Assembly (NCBI GenBank): GCA_030696545.1
Contig: JAUYSA010000006.1
Coordinates: 1 to 32,966, forward strand
DNA from: Hyphomonadaceae bacterium
GTDB taxonomy: Bacteria > Pseudomonadota > Alphaproteobacteria > Caulobacterales > Hyphomonadaceae
Direction: 5' to 3'
Length of the DNA stretch: 32,966 nt
Made by a program: the position numbers and the translations under genes. Each line of letters begins with the position of its first letter. Positions within the stretch are counted from its first letter, which is position 1. Under the pieces are notes generated by a model. The model saw nothing but the letters and a program-made list of their open reading frames with translations, searched no databases and was not told where the DNA came from. Of this stretch, positions 1-9,364 are shown in pieces.

Positions 1-7
1 CCTCGCC

Positions 8-292
8 TTGCTTGGTTTTGAACGGCAATGCTTAGGGGCTGATGTCTTGCAGACGATCTATGATTGGGTGACGGTCGCGATCTTCGGGGCGTTGATTGTC
101 CTGTTTCTGCACAGGTCCACCGCGCAAGAAGAACCGAAGGACAACATCCTTCAGTACCTGCCGGCCTGCATCGGCTGCGCGCTCGCCAACTATGTCGGCA
201 ATCAGGGCCACGGCGCCATCGCCTTCGGCATCGTCGTCGTCGTGTTGGTCTACATCGCCTACGTCCTGAAGCCCTTCAACCTGAAGTTCTAA
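8..292 (+). CDS. Small two-helix membrane protein resembling XrtV sorting-system accessory protein
   Basis: Contains YDWVTVAIFGALIVLFLHRST and a second hydrophobic segment ending YVLKPF; an exosortase gene lies about 8 kb away. A TTG at 47 (LQTIYDWV) is a plausible alternative start. Confidence 0.55.
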   Translation: MLGFERQCLGADVLQTIYDWVTVAIFGALIVLFLHRSTAQEEPKDNILQYLPACIGCALANYVGNQGHGAIAFGIVVVVLVYIAYVLKPFNLKF

Positions 293-462
293 GGCGTCTC
301 GCGGACCGTATTGACGGCGAGCCGCGGCAATTAACGTTGACTCAACTCCGCCCCGCTTAAGATTTCGCCACAATCGCCGTGTTTACGGATGGCGGGCAAA
401 CGCTGGTCGCCGTAAACCGACGATAGTTCAGATGCACCGCAGCATGCGTGCTTGGAGGCGCC

Positions 463-1965
463 GTGAGTTGGATTAATAGCTTGATGGCGCGCTCGTTCGG
501 GCGAAAGCCGAAGAAGACGACCCAGCCGGGTTTCGTCTTCTCGCCGGCGCCCGCCGCGCGCGAAGAACCCATCAACAAGAAAACCGCGGTCGCAACGGCG
601 GCGTTTCCCCGTTTCCAGTCGACGGCCGGCGACCAGTTGAGCCCACGGCTCAATGACCGTTTCGCCGCCGCCCGCATCAAGCTGCGCAGCGCGTTCACGC
701 CTTCACAGCCGATCACCGACAAGCGGATGTTCGCTGGTCGTATCGACGTCCTGACGACCCTCATCCGCTCGCTCGAGGACCAGCGCGTCCACGTCATCAT
801 GTATGGCGAGCGTGGGATCGGTAAGACCTCGCTCGTCCACGTCCTGACCCAGGCCGCCGAAGAGGCGCGCTACATCGTGGTCTATTGCTCGTGCGGCGCC
901 GGCTCGACCTTCGACGAGATTTTCCGCGCAGTGGCTGCCGACGTCCCGCTGCTGTTCCACCGCGGATTTGCGCCAACAGCCGACGCCGCCGAAAAGGGCG
1001 GCACCCTGGCCGACCTGCTGCCGACCGGGCCGCTCTCGCCGCGCCTGGTCGCCGACCTGTTCGCCAAGCTGACCGGCACCCGGTTGCTGGTCGTGCTCGA
1101 CGAATTTGACGTCTGCGAGTCTCCGGACTTCCGTCGCAACATCGCCGAGCTGATCAAGAATTTGTCGGACCGCTCGATCCGGACTCAGCTGGTCATCGCC
1201 GGCGTGGCCGCCGACCTCACCGAGCTCGTGCAGCATATCCCCTCGATCCGCCGCAACATTTTCGCCCTTCAGGTGCCGAAGATGAGCGCCGCCGAAATCA
1301 GCCATCTGGTTGAAAATGGCGAAGAGATCAGCGGCATATCGTTCGACAAGGCCGCGCTCGACTACATCGTGTTCGTGGCCAATGGCTCGCCATACTTCGC
1401 CAGCCTGCTTAGCCACCACGCGGGCCTTGCAGCCATCGACAACGGACGTTCCAGCGTAACGATAGAAGACGTTTCCACGGCCGTGGATCAGGCTCTGACC
1501 GAATTCCGTGGCCGGATCTCGAAGCATTCGCAGAGCCAGATCGATCAGGCGGCGAAGAGCGGCGTGCGCCATGTGCTCGGCGTGATGGCCGGGGCGGCGC
1601 TCTTCAACAGCGGCCGCTTCGATGCTCGCGACGTGGACTCTCTTTATCCCAGCGCAGCCAACGCCGCGACCTTCAAGGCGACGATCGACGAGTTGGCCTC
1701 CAAGCATATCCTGCTGGAAGCCAACGAAGACGAATATGGACGCGGCTATCACTTCGCCGAAGAAGCCGTCCTGCCCTACCTCTGGATTCTCGCCGCCCAA
1801 AAGCGCTTCCTTGAAAACCGCAAGGCGGCCGACGCGCAGGTCGAGGCCGCCAAGGCCGAGAACAAGGCCGCCGCGCAGCCACAGTCCCAAGACAAGATCG
1901 TGGCGACGGAAAAGGCCGCAGTTCAGCCGACAGTGGCCACCGGCCGGGCAGCCGGGCGCCCCTAA
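463..1965 (+). CDS. AAA+ family ATP-binding protein (ORC/ExeA-like P-loop ATPase)
   Basis: Walker A GERGIGKTSLVHVL, Walker B-like LLVVLDEFD. ORF opens at 448; GTG at 463 follows a GGAGG and gives MSWINSLMARSF. C-terminal low-complexity Ala/Lys/Gln-rich tail. Confidence 0.8.
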   Translation: MSWINSLMARSFGRKPKKTTQPGFVFSPAPAAREEPINKKTAVATAAFPRFQSTAGDQLSPRLNDRFAAARIKLRSAFTPSQPITDKRMFAGRIDVLTTLIRSLEDQRVHVIMYGERGIGKTSLVHVLTQAAEEARYIVVYCSCGAGSTFDEIFRAVAADVPLLFHRGFAPTADAAEKGGTLADLLPTGPLSPRLVADLFAKLTGTRLLVVLDEFDVCESPDFRRNIAELIKNLSDRSIRTQLVIAGVAADLTELVQHIPSIRRNIFALQVPKMSAAEISHLVENGEEISGISFDKAALDYIVFVANGSPYFASLLSHHAGLAAIDNGRSSVTIEDVSTAVDQALTEFRGRISKHSQSQIDQAAKSGVRHVLGVMAGAALFNSGRFDARDVDSLYPSAANAATFKATIDELASKHILLEANEDEYGRGYHFAEEAVLPYLWILAAQKRFLENRKAADAQVEAAKAENKAAAQPQSQDKIVATEKAAVQPTVATGRAAGRP

Positions 1966-2106
1966 GCCCCGTGGCGCGCCCGCGCCACGGACACAGATCC
2001 TCGCGCCCATGCGTGGGGGAGTTTATGAAGCGGCCTGGAGCGCCGGCCGAGACCCCCGTCTCGACCCAGGGATCGCGCTCCGCTGGACATATTGGGGGAA
2101 GTGACC

Positions 2107-3171
2107 TTGCGTATTCTCGTCACCGGCGGCGCCGGCTTCATCGGCTCGGCCCTTGTTCGACACCTGATCGCCAACACCGAGCACGAGGTTCTGAACCTCG
2201 ATAAGCTGACCTATGCTGGCGATCTGCGCTCGCTGGACGGGGTGGCCAGCAGCAACCGCTACGCCTTCCGCCAAGCTGATATTTGCGACGCGTCCGCCAT
2301 CCGCGCGGCACTCAATGACTTCCGCCCGGAGGTGGTCACCCACTTGGCCGCCGAGTCCCACGTCGATCGTTCGATCGATGGACCCTCAGAATTTATCCAG
2401 ACCAATATCCTCGGCACCTTCAACATGCTGTCGCAGGTTTTGGAGTACTGGCGCGCTCTGGACGCCAAGGCCAAGGACGCTTTCCGCTTCCACCATATCT
2501 CCACCGATGAGGTGTTCGGCTCGCTGGGCGACGATGGCTTCTTCACAGAAGAAACCGCCTATGATCCACGCTCGCCCTATTCGGCGTCGAAGGCCTCGTC
2601 TGACCACTTGGTCCGCGCCTGGCACCACACCTATGGCCTGCCGGTGCTGGTCACCAATTGCTCGAACAATTACGGCCCCTATCACTTCCCCGAAAAACTG
2701 ATCCCCCTGATCATCGTCAAGAGCTTGGCGGGCGAACCCCTGCCGGTCTACGGCGCTGGCGCCAATGTCCGTGATTGGCTCTATGTCGACGATCACGCCC
2801 GCGCTTTGACACGGGTGTTCGAGGCCGGCGCCCCGGGCGAGAGCTACATCATCGGCGGCCGGGCCGAGCGGACCAACCTGCAGGTCGTGCACGCGATCTG
2901 CGACACCCTCGATCGCTTGCGGCCACGCGCTGACGGCAAGTCCTATCGCGACCAGAGCGCCCACGTCGCCGACCGCCCGGGTCACGATCACCGCTACGCC
3001 ATCGACCCGGCCAAGCTCGCACGCGAGCTCGACTGGACGGCGCAGGAGAGCTTCGAGACCGGCATCGCCAAGACCGTGAACTGGTACCTGGACAATGAAG
3101 CCTGGTGGGGCCCGATCCTGGCGCGCAGCGACGCCGGTCAACGCTTGGGCCTGAAGACCGTCAAGGCATGA
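2107..3171 (+). CDS. rfbB: dTDP-glucose 4,6-dehydratase
   Basis: [18 protein letters not shown] Rossmann motif, [44 protein letters not shown] at 2107 preceded by GGGGGAAG is the likeliest start (ORF track begins at 2092). Confidence 0.95.
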   Translation: MRILVTGGAGFIGSALVRHLIANTEHEVLNLDKLTYAGDLRSLDGVASSNRYAFRQADICDASAIRAALNDFRPEVVTHLAAESHVDRSIDGPSEFIQTNILGTFNMLSQVLEYWRALDAKAKDAFRFHHISTDEVFGSLGDDGFFTEETAYDPRSPYSASKASSDHLVRAWHHTYGLPVLVTNCSNNYGPYHFPEKLIPLIIVKSLAGEPLPVYGAGANVRDWLYVDDHARALTRVFEAGAPGESYIIGGRAERTNLQVVHAICDTLDRLRPRADGKSYRDQSAHVADRPGHDHRYAIDPAKLARELDWTAQESFETGIAKTVNWYLDNEAWWGPILARSDAGQRLGLKTVKA

Positions 3172-4070
3172 GTTCCCCAACCGCTCGCGACATCCTTCTC
3201 ACCGGCGGCAGCGGCCAGGTCGGAACGGAGGTGATCCGTCTCGCGCCCGCCGGCGTGAACATTATCGCCCCCGGCCGCGACGTTCTGGACATGTCCGACC
3301 CAGACGCGGTGGCCGCGATGGTCGCCTCGCGCCCCTGGGCGGCGGTTATCAACTCTGCGGCCCACACCGCCGTCGATCGCGCCGAGAGTGAAATCCTGTC
3401 GGCCTGGAAGATCAACGCCCTGGCCCCCGCCGCTCTGGCGCAGGCCACGGCCCAAGCGGGCATACCGCTGGTCCAGGTCTCGACGGACTACGTATTCGAT
3501 GGATCGAAGACCGGCTACTACATCGAGACTGATCCCGTCGCTCCGGTCAGCGTTTATGGCGCGTCCAAGGAAGCCGGTGAGCAAGCGGCCCGCACCGGAA
3601 ATCCCCGGCACGTGATCCTGCGCACCGCCTGGGTCGTAAGCCCGCACGGGGCGAACTTCATCAAGACCATGCTGCGCTTGGCCGAGAGCCGGCCAGAGTT
3701 GCGAGTGGTCGATGATCAGCATGGCTGTCCGACCAGCGCGACGGACATCGCCCAGGCCCTGTTGACGATCACCGAGCGCCTGATCGCCGATCCGCAAGCC
3801 CCGGCCGGCACCTATCACTTCGTCAATTCGGGCGAGGCGACCTGGTGCGGCTTTGCTCGCGCGATCTTCGAAATCGGCGAGGCTCATGGGCGCCCCGCGC
3901 CGAAGGTCGAGGGCATCACCACGGCGGACTATCCAACGCCAGCGCGTCGCCCGGCCAATTCGCGTCTAGACGTCGCGAAGCTGGCGCAAGACTACACCAT
4001 ATCGCCGCGGCCATGGCGGGAGGCGATCGAAGAGATCGTCGAGACCCTGCTGTCCGCGCAGAAGGAATAG
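3168..4070 (+). CDS. rfbD: dTDP-4-dehydrorhamnose reductase
   Basis: [61 protein letters not shown] at 3168 overlaps the rfbB stop (ATGA). Confidence 0.95.
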   Translation: MSSPTARDILLTGGSGQVGTEVIRLAPAGVNIIAPGRDVLDMSDPDAVAAMVASRPWAAVINSAAHTAVDRAESEILSAWKINALAPAALAQATAQAGIPLVQVSTDYVFDGSKTGYYIETDPVAPVSVYGASKEAGEQAARTGNPRHVILRTAWVVSPHGANFIKTMLRLAESRPELRVVDDQHGCPTSATDIAQALLTITERLIADPQAPAGTYHFVNSGEATWCGFARAIFEIGEAHGRPAPKVEGITTADYPTPARRPANSRLDVAKLAQDYTISPRPWREAIEEIVETLLSAQKE

Positions 4071-4080
4071 GGACACCTCG

Positions 4081-4977
4081 ATGAAGGGCATCATCCTGGC
4101 CGGCGGCTCCGGCACGCGGCTGCACCCGGCTACCCTGGCGGTGAACAAGCAACTGCTGCCAATCTACGACAAGCCGATGATCTACTATCCGCTGTCGGTG
4201 CTGATGTTGGCGGGCATCCGCGACATCCTGATCATCTCGTCGCCGGAATATATCGACAACTACCGCCGGCTGTTCGAGGACGGCTCAGCCTTCGGCATCA
4301 ACATCGAGTATGCCATCCAGCCCAAGCCCGAGGGTTTGGCGCAGGCTTTCCTGATCGGCGAGGAATTCGTCGGCGACGACCGCGCCGCTCTGGTGCTGGG
4401 CGACAACATCTTCTTCGGCGCCGGCATGAGCCAGCTGCTGAAGCGCGCCGCGGCCCGCGAGCACGGCGCGACGATCTTCTCCTATCAGGTGGACCAACCC
4501 CAAGCCTATGGCGTGGTCGAACTGGACGACACCGGCCGCGCGATCAGCCTGGAAGAAAAGCCTGCCGAGCCGAAGTCCCGCCAGGCGGTCACCGGCCTCT
4601 ACTTCTATGACAACCGCGTCGTGGAGATGGCCAAGAAGGTGCTCCCCTCGGCGCGTGGCGAGCTCGAGATCACCGACCTGAACCGCATGTACATGGAAGC
4701 TGGCGACCTCTTCGTCGAACAGCTCTCCCGCGGCTACGCCTGGCTCGACACCGGCACTCACGAGAGCCTAGTCGAGGCCTCGGAGTTCGTCCGCGCCGTC
4801 CAGAAGCGCCAAGGCGTCCACGTCGCCTGCCTGGAAGAGATCGCCTACCTAAACGGCTTCATCGACCGCACCCAACTCATCGCCCGCGGCAAGCTGTTCG
4901 AGAAAACCGCCTATGGGCGGTATCTGCTGGATATCGCCGAGCGGGAAGGTGAGCCGAACCTGACGGATTTGTGGTAA
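4081..4977 (+). CDS. rfbA: Glucose-1-phosphate thymidylyltransferase
   Basis: [50 protein letters not shown] is diagnostic of RmlA. Confidence 0.97.
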   Translation: MKGIILAGGSGTRLHPATLAVNKQLLPIYDKPMIYYPLSVLMLAGIRDILIISSPEYIDNYRRLFEDGSAFGINIEYAIQPKPEGLAQAFLIGEEFVGDDRAALVLGDNIFFGAGMSQLLKRAAAREHGATIFSYQVDQPQAYGVVELDDTGRAISLEEKPAEPKSRQAVTGLYFYDNRVVEMAKKVLPSARGELEITDLNRMYMEAGDLFVEQLSRGYAWLDTGTHESLVEASEFVRAVQKRQGVHVACLEEIAYLNGFIDRTQLIARGKLFEKTAYGRYLLDIAEREGEPNLTDLW

Positions 4978-5039
4978 ATCGGTCGTCAGCGGCACTTTGA
5001 CGTCAAGTACGCCCGGTCGGCACGGATAGGACAACGATC

Positions 5040-5852
5040 TTGAACGAGCATCCGCGAGTAGCAGATAGCGAACCGCTCGAAGGCCCGCGCTATTTTGTGC
5101 GTGACGACGACATCGGGTCCCTGACACCGGCCCTCACGAACTTTGTTGAGACGTTCATCGAACGCGCGATTCCTGTCAGCTACCAGGTGATCCCCTCGCA
5201 GTTCACCGATGAATGTGCCCAATACATGTTGGAGAAGGCGCGCGCTCACCCTCAGTTGATCGAATTTGGCCAACACGGCCTACATCACCGAATGGTGCTC
5301 GGCCGAAAACTGCTCAAGAGAGAGTTTGGCCCAGAGCGGAGCTATGATGAGCAGTTCAATGACATTTGTGAGGGCAAAAGGCTTCTGCGCCTGAAGCTCG
5401 GCGCGGACCACGACATCAAGCTCTTCACACCGCCGCAGCACAAATTCGACAAACACACAGTCGAAGCTATCGCCGCCGCTGGCCATACACTCTTCTCGGC
5501 CGCGTCCTACCCAACAGCCCATCATCAGACGGCCTATGCGCTTGGACGCGCACTCGGGCTCTCCAGCATCCGCCACCACGGCATTTCCTACCATGGGCGG
5601 ATGCGGCCGGACGCGAAGCTGCTGGAGCTTTCGATCTCGATCGCAGTGGACGATGGACGGAAAATCACATGCTCCGCGCAAGTGCTGGAGGCCGCCCTAA
5701 AGCGCGCTTCGGCACATACGAACAAGGTCGGACTGATGTTTCACCATGGCGTCTATGCCGACGCGCCCGATGAACTAACAGCTATCATCGATCGTCTTTC
5801 CAACCGTCCGCACGCTCAATTTCAAAAACTGGGCGACTTAGCTACGGCTTAG
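5040..5852 (+). CDS. Polysaccharide deacetylase-like (NodB-fold) protein
   Basis: YFVRDDDIGSLTP with paired Asp and a downstream HGLHHR (His pair) pattern typical of NodB-fold enzymes; located in an EPS cluster. Confidence 0.65.
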   Translation: MNEHPRVADSEPLEGPRYFVRDDDIGSLTPALTNFVETFIERAIPVSYQVIPSQFTDECAQYMLEKARAHPQLIEFGQHGLHHRMVLGRKLLKREFGPERSYDEQFNDICEGKRLLRLKLGADHDIKLFTPPQHKFDKHTVEAIAAAGHTLFSAASYPTAHHQTAYALGRALGLSSIRHHGISYHGRMRPDAKLLELSISIAVDDGRKITCSAQVLEAALKRASAHTNKVGLMFHHGVYADAPDELTAIIDRLSNRPHAQFQKLGDLATA

Positions 5853-6916
5853 CGGCGGCCGACCGCCCATTGGTCCAAAAGCTCATTCAAATAGCGAATG
5901 AGCTCGCTGGGGTCGCTGGTCGCCAAACGCGGCGGACGGCTGCGCACGTCCTTCAAGGCTTGGGACAGCTCATCGGCGGTATTGGCGACCGCTATGAGCC
6001 CGCGCTCGGCAAAGGCGGAGGTAATTTCCGCCTGGTGATCGTCATAGACCTCACCTTTCGAGAACAGGCGTGGCACGGCTATAATTCGACATCCTTGCCT
6101 CAAAGCGGTGATCAGCGAGCCCGTTCCACCGTGGCAGACGACGATGTCTGCCTCTTTAAGCGTCGACTGCATAAGGTCAAACGATAGGGTTTCTACTGTT
6201 TCGATTGCTTCCGGAACGCGCCCCCCCGTCCCGGTCTGAATTAGAATTCGCTCTGGAATTTCGCCGCGCGAATTTACGTCTGCGACCATATCCACGAGAC
6301 GATCGAACGGCAGGATCGCCCCTACCGTCGCGAACAATAGGGGTTTCTTCTCCGGCGGCTCCCCATCCAAGATCTTTAACGGATCAAATATCGGCGCATC
6401 AGGCCAATAGGCCGAGAGCGCTTCGGATTGTGCGATCTTCCTATGGGCCAGCGGAGCGGACAAACGGCCAAATACCGAGGGCTTATCAAAGCGGGCGAAC
6501 GACTCGATCACGACAATCTTCGAACCAGTCAGCCTCGCCCAAACGATTGCGAAGAAGACGGCGCCGGCCCCGGTGCTGATGAGAACCTGTGGCCGCTCGC
6601 GCAAGATGATCTTGCCCGACACAAAGAAATTGCGAAGAGCCGCCGCGGCCATCCTCACTGGCGCTCCCAGACGTGCCTGGCCTAGCGCGAAATGGGGAAC
6701 AAAGAACGTGCGATGCTTTTCACTGATGCTGCGCGAAAGAGCGGTGTCTTCGCTCAAAAAGAAGGAATCATGCTGCGACCAGGCTGGCTCCAGATCGAGA
6801 AGCTGCCGGATATGTCCGCCGCCGGACCCAGCCAGACACACCCGCAGGCGCTTGGCCTTGCTAGGCGGGACAGGTGCCGTCTCCTCAGCTGCCAAGTTGC
6901 TATCAACCACGCGCAT
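5849..6916 (-). CDS. Fused Alg14/Alg13-type (PssD-PssE-like) UDP-sugar glycosyltransferase
   Basis: N-terminal Alg14-like CLAGSGGGHIRQLLDLEP and ISTGAGAVFFAIVWARLTGSKIVVIESFAR; C-terminal Alg13-like LLFATVGAILPFDRLVDMV and VCHGGTGSLITALRQGCRIIAVPR. Confidence 0.82.
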   Translation of the reverse strand: MRVVDSNLAAEETAPVPPSKAKRLRVCLAGSGGGHIRQLLDLEPAWSQHDSFFLSEDTALSRSISEKHRTFFVPHFALGQARLGAPVRMAAAALRNFFVSGKIILRERPQVLISTGAGAVFFAIVWARLTGSKIVVIESFARFDKPSVFGRLSAPLAHRKIAQSEALSAYWPDAPIFDPLKILDGEPPEKKPLLFATVGAILPFDRLVDMVADVNSRGEIPERILIQTGTGGRVPEAIETVETLSFDLMQSTLKEADIVVCHGGTGSLITALRQGCRIIAVPRLFSKGEVYDDHQAEITSAFAERGLIAVANTADELSQALKDVRSRPPRLATSDPSELIRYLNELLDQWAVGRR

Positions 6917-7059
6917 CGTCGTTTTTCAGTCCATTTTGATAAACGCTGGTCAAAAAGCCGCGCGGTCGACAGCACAACTAAGAGAAGTGAGGTATAAGTC
7001 ACCTCAACGCTTGCTGGGCATCTAGCCTGCCGCGGGCAAGTCGTCCTTCTAGCCCTGTC

Positions 7060-7755
7060 CTAGACCGACATAGTCTTGGCGAGTTGAGTTCCAATCAGGG
7101 CGCGCCGCCTGGGTGCCTCGATGGCGGTCAGCAATTCCGGTATGAACCTCTCCATCGTCTGGAATGCTGCGTCAGCGTCATCCCCGACTATAGAGAAGCG
7201 GACCAGGGCACCATCCGGCACATAACCTTCCATAGCCGTCCGCAACCGCACCTCGCGCTGCTCCCCACTGCTCGCCGGCAAATACTCACCCATCCGCGCC
7301 CAGTAGATGATGTTCTCCTGCCGTCCCTGAGATCGCGCAACCACGTGCCGGACCGGCACGTAAGCGCCGCTGCCGAGCTTCAAGGCTTGCGAACTCGTGG
7401 ACACAAGTTCGAACCCGACGGCGGGGTAACAAATTTCCGGCCGGTGCAGCTGCAACATATCGCTTTGAGTACCCCCGTAAGCGATCAGCATCATGATCGC
7501 AGCACCGGTAGAGGCCTCATGATAAATTCGCCCCACCATCTCACTATACAAGGAGGCGGCCAGCCCCCCCTCGGCCTTCGGCTGCACAAGACCGTCGGAC
7601 TTCTCAGCCGACCAGTCACCAAAGGTGAGTGGGACGATCTCCGCCATCTTGGCCCCGTTGAGAAGAACGAGGCTTCTACGAGGCTTCAGCGAGTACGCCG
7701 CTCCCGCGGCCACAACACAGGCCCCGCCAATGAGAAGTTCGCGTCGACCGATCAT
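7060..7755 (-). CDS. epsI: Exosortase-associated EpsI family protein
   Basis: N-terminal signal/anchor then MLIAYGGTQSDMLQLHRPEICYPAVGFELV, the hallmark EpsI HRPEICYP motif; start overlaps the end of the exosortase gene. Confidence 0.9.
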   Translation of the reverse strand: MIGRRELLIGGACVVAAGAAYSLKPRRSLVLLNGAKMAEIVPLTFGDWSAEKSDGLVQPKAEGGLAASLYSEMVGRIYHEASTGAAIMMLIAYGGTQSDMLQLHRPEICYPAVGFELVSTSSQALKLGSGAYVPVRHVVARSQGRQENIIYWARMGEYLPASSGEQREVRLRTAMEGYVPDGALVRFSIVGDDADAAFQTMERFIPELLTAIEAPRRRALIGTQLAKTMSV

Positions 7756-8630
7756 GCAGATTTCCTGCGGCCGCGAAGGGCATATGAGAGGAGGCTGTCA
7801 ACAAGGAACACTAACAGCAGGGCCGACGTGAAGAGCAGCAGCCCCGCGGCCATATGGAGGAAACCCTGCGCAACTCCGTCACCAAAGAAATAGGTGAGCA
7901 GCACTAGAGTCGCCACTCGAATGACGTTAGCGATGACCGCAATAGGAATAACTAACGCGACCAACAATAGAGAATATCGCCAAGACGCATCGCGAAGCAA
8001 ATATATGTAGAATAAGCTGATGGCCACGAGGCCCGTCATAGAGTTCATTCCAGAACAGGCGTCCTCTACCAACAATTGATACTGCCCCACCATCAGCGTC
8101 ACACCTTCTCGGAACACCGGAATACCAATGAACTGAAGGCCAGCGGTTGTGACATAAGACACGAATACCTTTAAAGGCGCGGTCAGGTTGTCCATGAGCC
8201 AAGTAGGTGGCGGGATGACAAATGCCAAGTAGAGGAATGGGAACCAGTTGGCGAGCAGCGCACGAACGCCGAATAGCGAATGCAATATCCCGATGCCGAC
8301 GCCATAAAGCCCAGCGACCTCTAAGCTTATGAAGTCGTAGGCGCGGCCAAAGATATATATCGGCAAGGCCACCAGCAACATTGCCGCGGTCAGCCACGGA
8401 TTGCCTGGCCTTGCGACGAGCCGAAACTCAGGCAGCTTCCGCCAGATCAACCACCCTCCGGTGAGCAGAACGATTGGACCGTGAGCGCCGGATTCTTTTG
8501 ACCATACCTGGTCCCCTAGCGAAAGAATCGTCGGGAGCGCCAAGGCCGCGAACCCAACAATTAGGGGCCAGTTTTTCCACGAAGGAGCAACAAAGCCATG
8601 ATCCGCCACAGAGGTTGACGCACTTGCCAA
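7752..8630 (-). CDS. xrtV: Exosortase, probably the XrtV type
   Basis: Polytopic membrane protein with catalytic Cys motif LLVEDACSGMNSM, Arg in PIAVIANVIRV and His in QGFLHMAAG. The V subtype is inferred from the accessory-like gene and the Caulobacterales-like context. Confidence 0.85.
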   Translation of the reverse strand: MASASTSVADHGFVAPSWKNWPLIVGFAALALPTILSLGDQVWSKESGAHGPIVLLTGGWLIWRKLPEFRLVARPGNPWLTAAMLLVALPIYIFGRAYDFISLEVAGLYGVGIGILHSLFGVRALLANWFPFLYLAFVIPPPTWLMDNLTAPLKVFVSYVTTAGLQFIGIPVFREGVTLMVGQYQLLVEDACSGMNSMTGLVAISLFYIYLLRDASWRYSLLLVALVIPIAVIANVIRVATLVLLTYFFGDGVAQGFLHMAAGLLLFTSALLLVFLVDSLLSYALRGRRKSA

Positions 8631-8632
8631 CG

Positions 8633-9364
8633 TCAGGCCTCGGTCATGACTGTACCGACGATCTTCGCGCGATCCTCGGTGAGTTGATTGGCCAGGGCCG
8701 AGATGTCGCTCACGAAACTCTCGTTGCGACGCGCGACGATGAGACTGTAACCAATGACGTTGCTAATCCTCCGCGCATCGGCGCAGCTACTCGCTGATGG
8801 CGTATCAACAATGGTCAGGTCGAAATCTCGAAGGCAGCGCTCCATCAATATGCCAAAATTCTCGGTCGCCAATAGCTCCTGAGCATTGTTGCCGGAACCT
8901 CCTGAGTACATGACTGAGAGGTTCTCGATGACGTCGACCTGAATGCCCGGGGCCCCTAGGGGGTCCTCGGATGCCAAGCACTGTCGCAAACCAGTCACGT
9001 TGTTAGCCGTCGCGATGAACTGCTCAAGCGCCGGGTGCCGCAGATCACCGTCAACAAGCAGGACCTTCACTCCAATCTGAGCGAGCGCAACCGCGAGATT
9101 GACGGCCGTAAATGACGCACCGACCCCTTCGGTCGCGGCGCAAACAGCAAGACCACGCCGTCCATCGTCCACATGCTGCGCCATAATATAGGTCCGGAGC
9201 GCACGGATGCCTTCAGCCCGAGCCCCCCTTGGATCCGACAGCATCACGACTTCGGACGAAAAAGAATAGGCCCCCAGCCCAACCGGATCCCGTCCGGCCG
9301 GTGGTTCAGACGGCTCGGCCTCCACGTCGGTCTTAACGAGTGTCATCTGCTCCATGCCAGTCAT
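8633..9364 (-). CDS. BY-kinase/CpsD-like P-loop protein with degenerate Walker A
   Basis: DPRGARAEGIRALRTYI, Walker A region AATEGVGASFTAVNLAVALAQ, Walker A' VLLVDGDLRHPAL, DLTIVDTPSASSCADA. No C-terminal tyrosine cluster. Directly follows the wzz-like gene. Confidence 0.85.
   Translation of the reverse strand: MTGMEQMTLVKTDVEAEPSEPPAGRDPVGLGAYSFSSEVVMLSDPRGARAEGIRALRTYIMAQHVDDGRRGLAVCAATEGVGASFTAVNLAVALAQIGVKVLLVDGDLRHPALEQFIATANNVTGLRQCLASEDPLGAPGIQVDVIENLSVMYSGGSGNNAQELLATENFGILMERCLRDFDLTIVDTPSASSCADARRISNVIGYSLIVARRNESFVSDISALANQLTEDRAKIVGTVMTEA

Noticed and set aside
703-2010. Long minus-strand ORF (435 aa) opposite the AAA ATPase
   Set aside because: Antisense shadow ORF in high-GC DNA; composition is Gly/Arg/Val-rich with no recognisable domain, while the + strand encodes clear Walker motifs.
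2386-3180. 264-aa minus-strand ORF opposite rfbB
   Set aside because: Antisense of a clearly coding gene with no domain signature; typical GC-driven spurious ORF.
3138-3887. 249-aa minus-strand ORF opposite rfbD
   Set aside because: Same reason: rfbD is unambiguous on the + strand.
4997-5006. TTGACGTCAA palindrome upstream of the deacetylase-like gene
   Set aside because: Ten-base palindrome with no second copy noted nearby; could be chance or a promoter element, not enough evidence.
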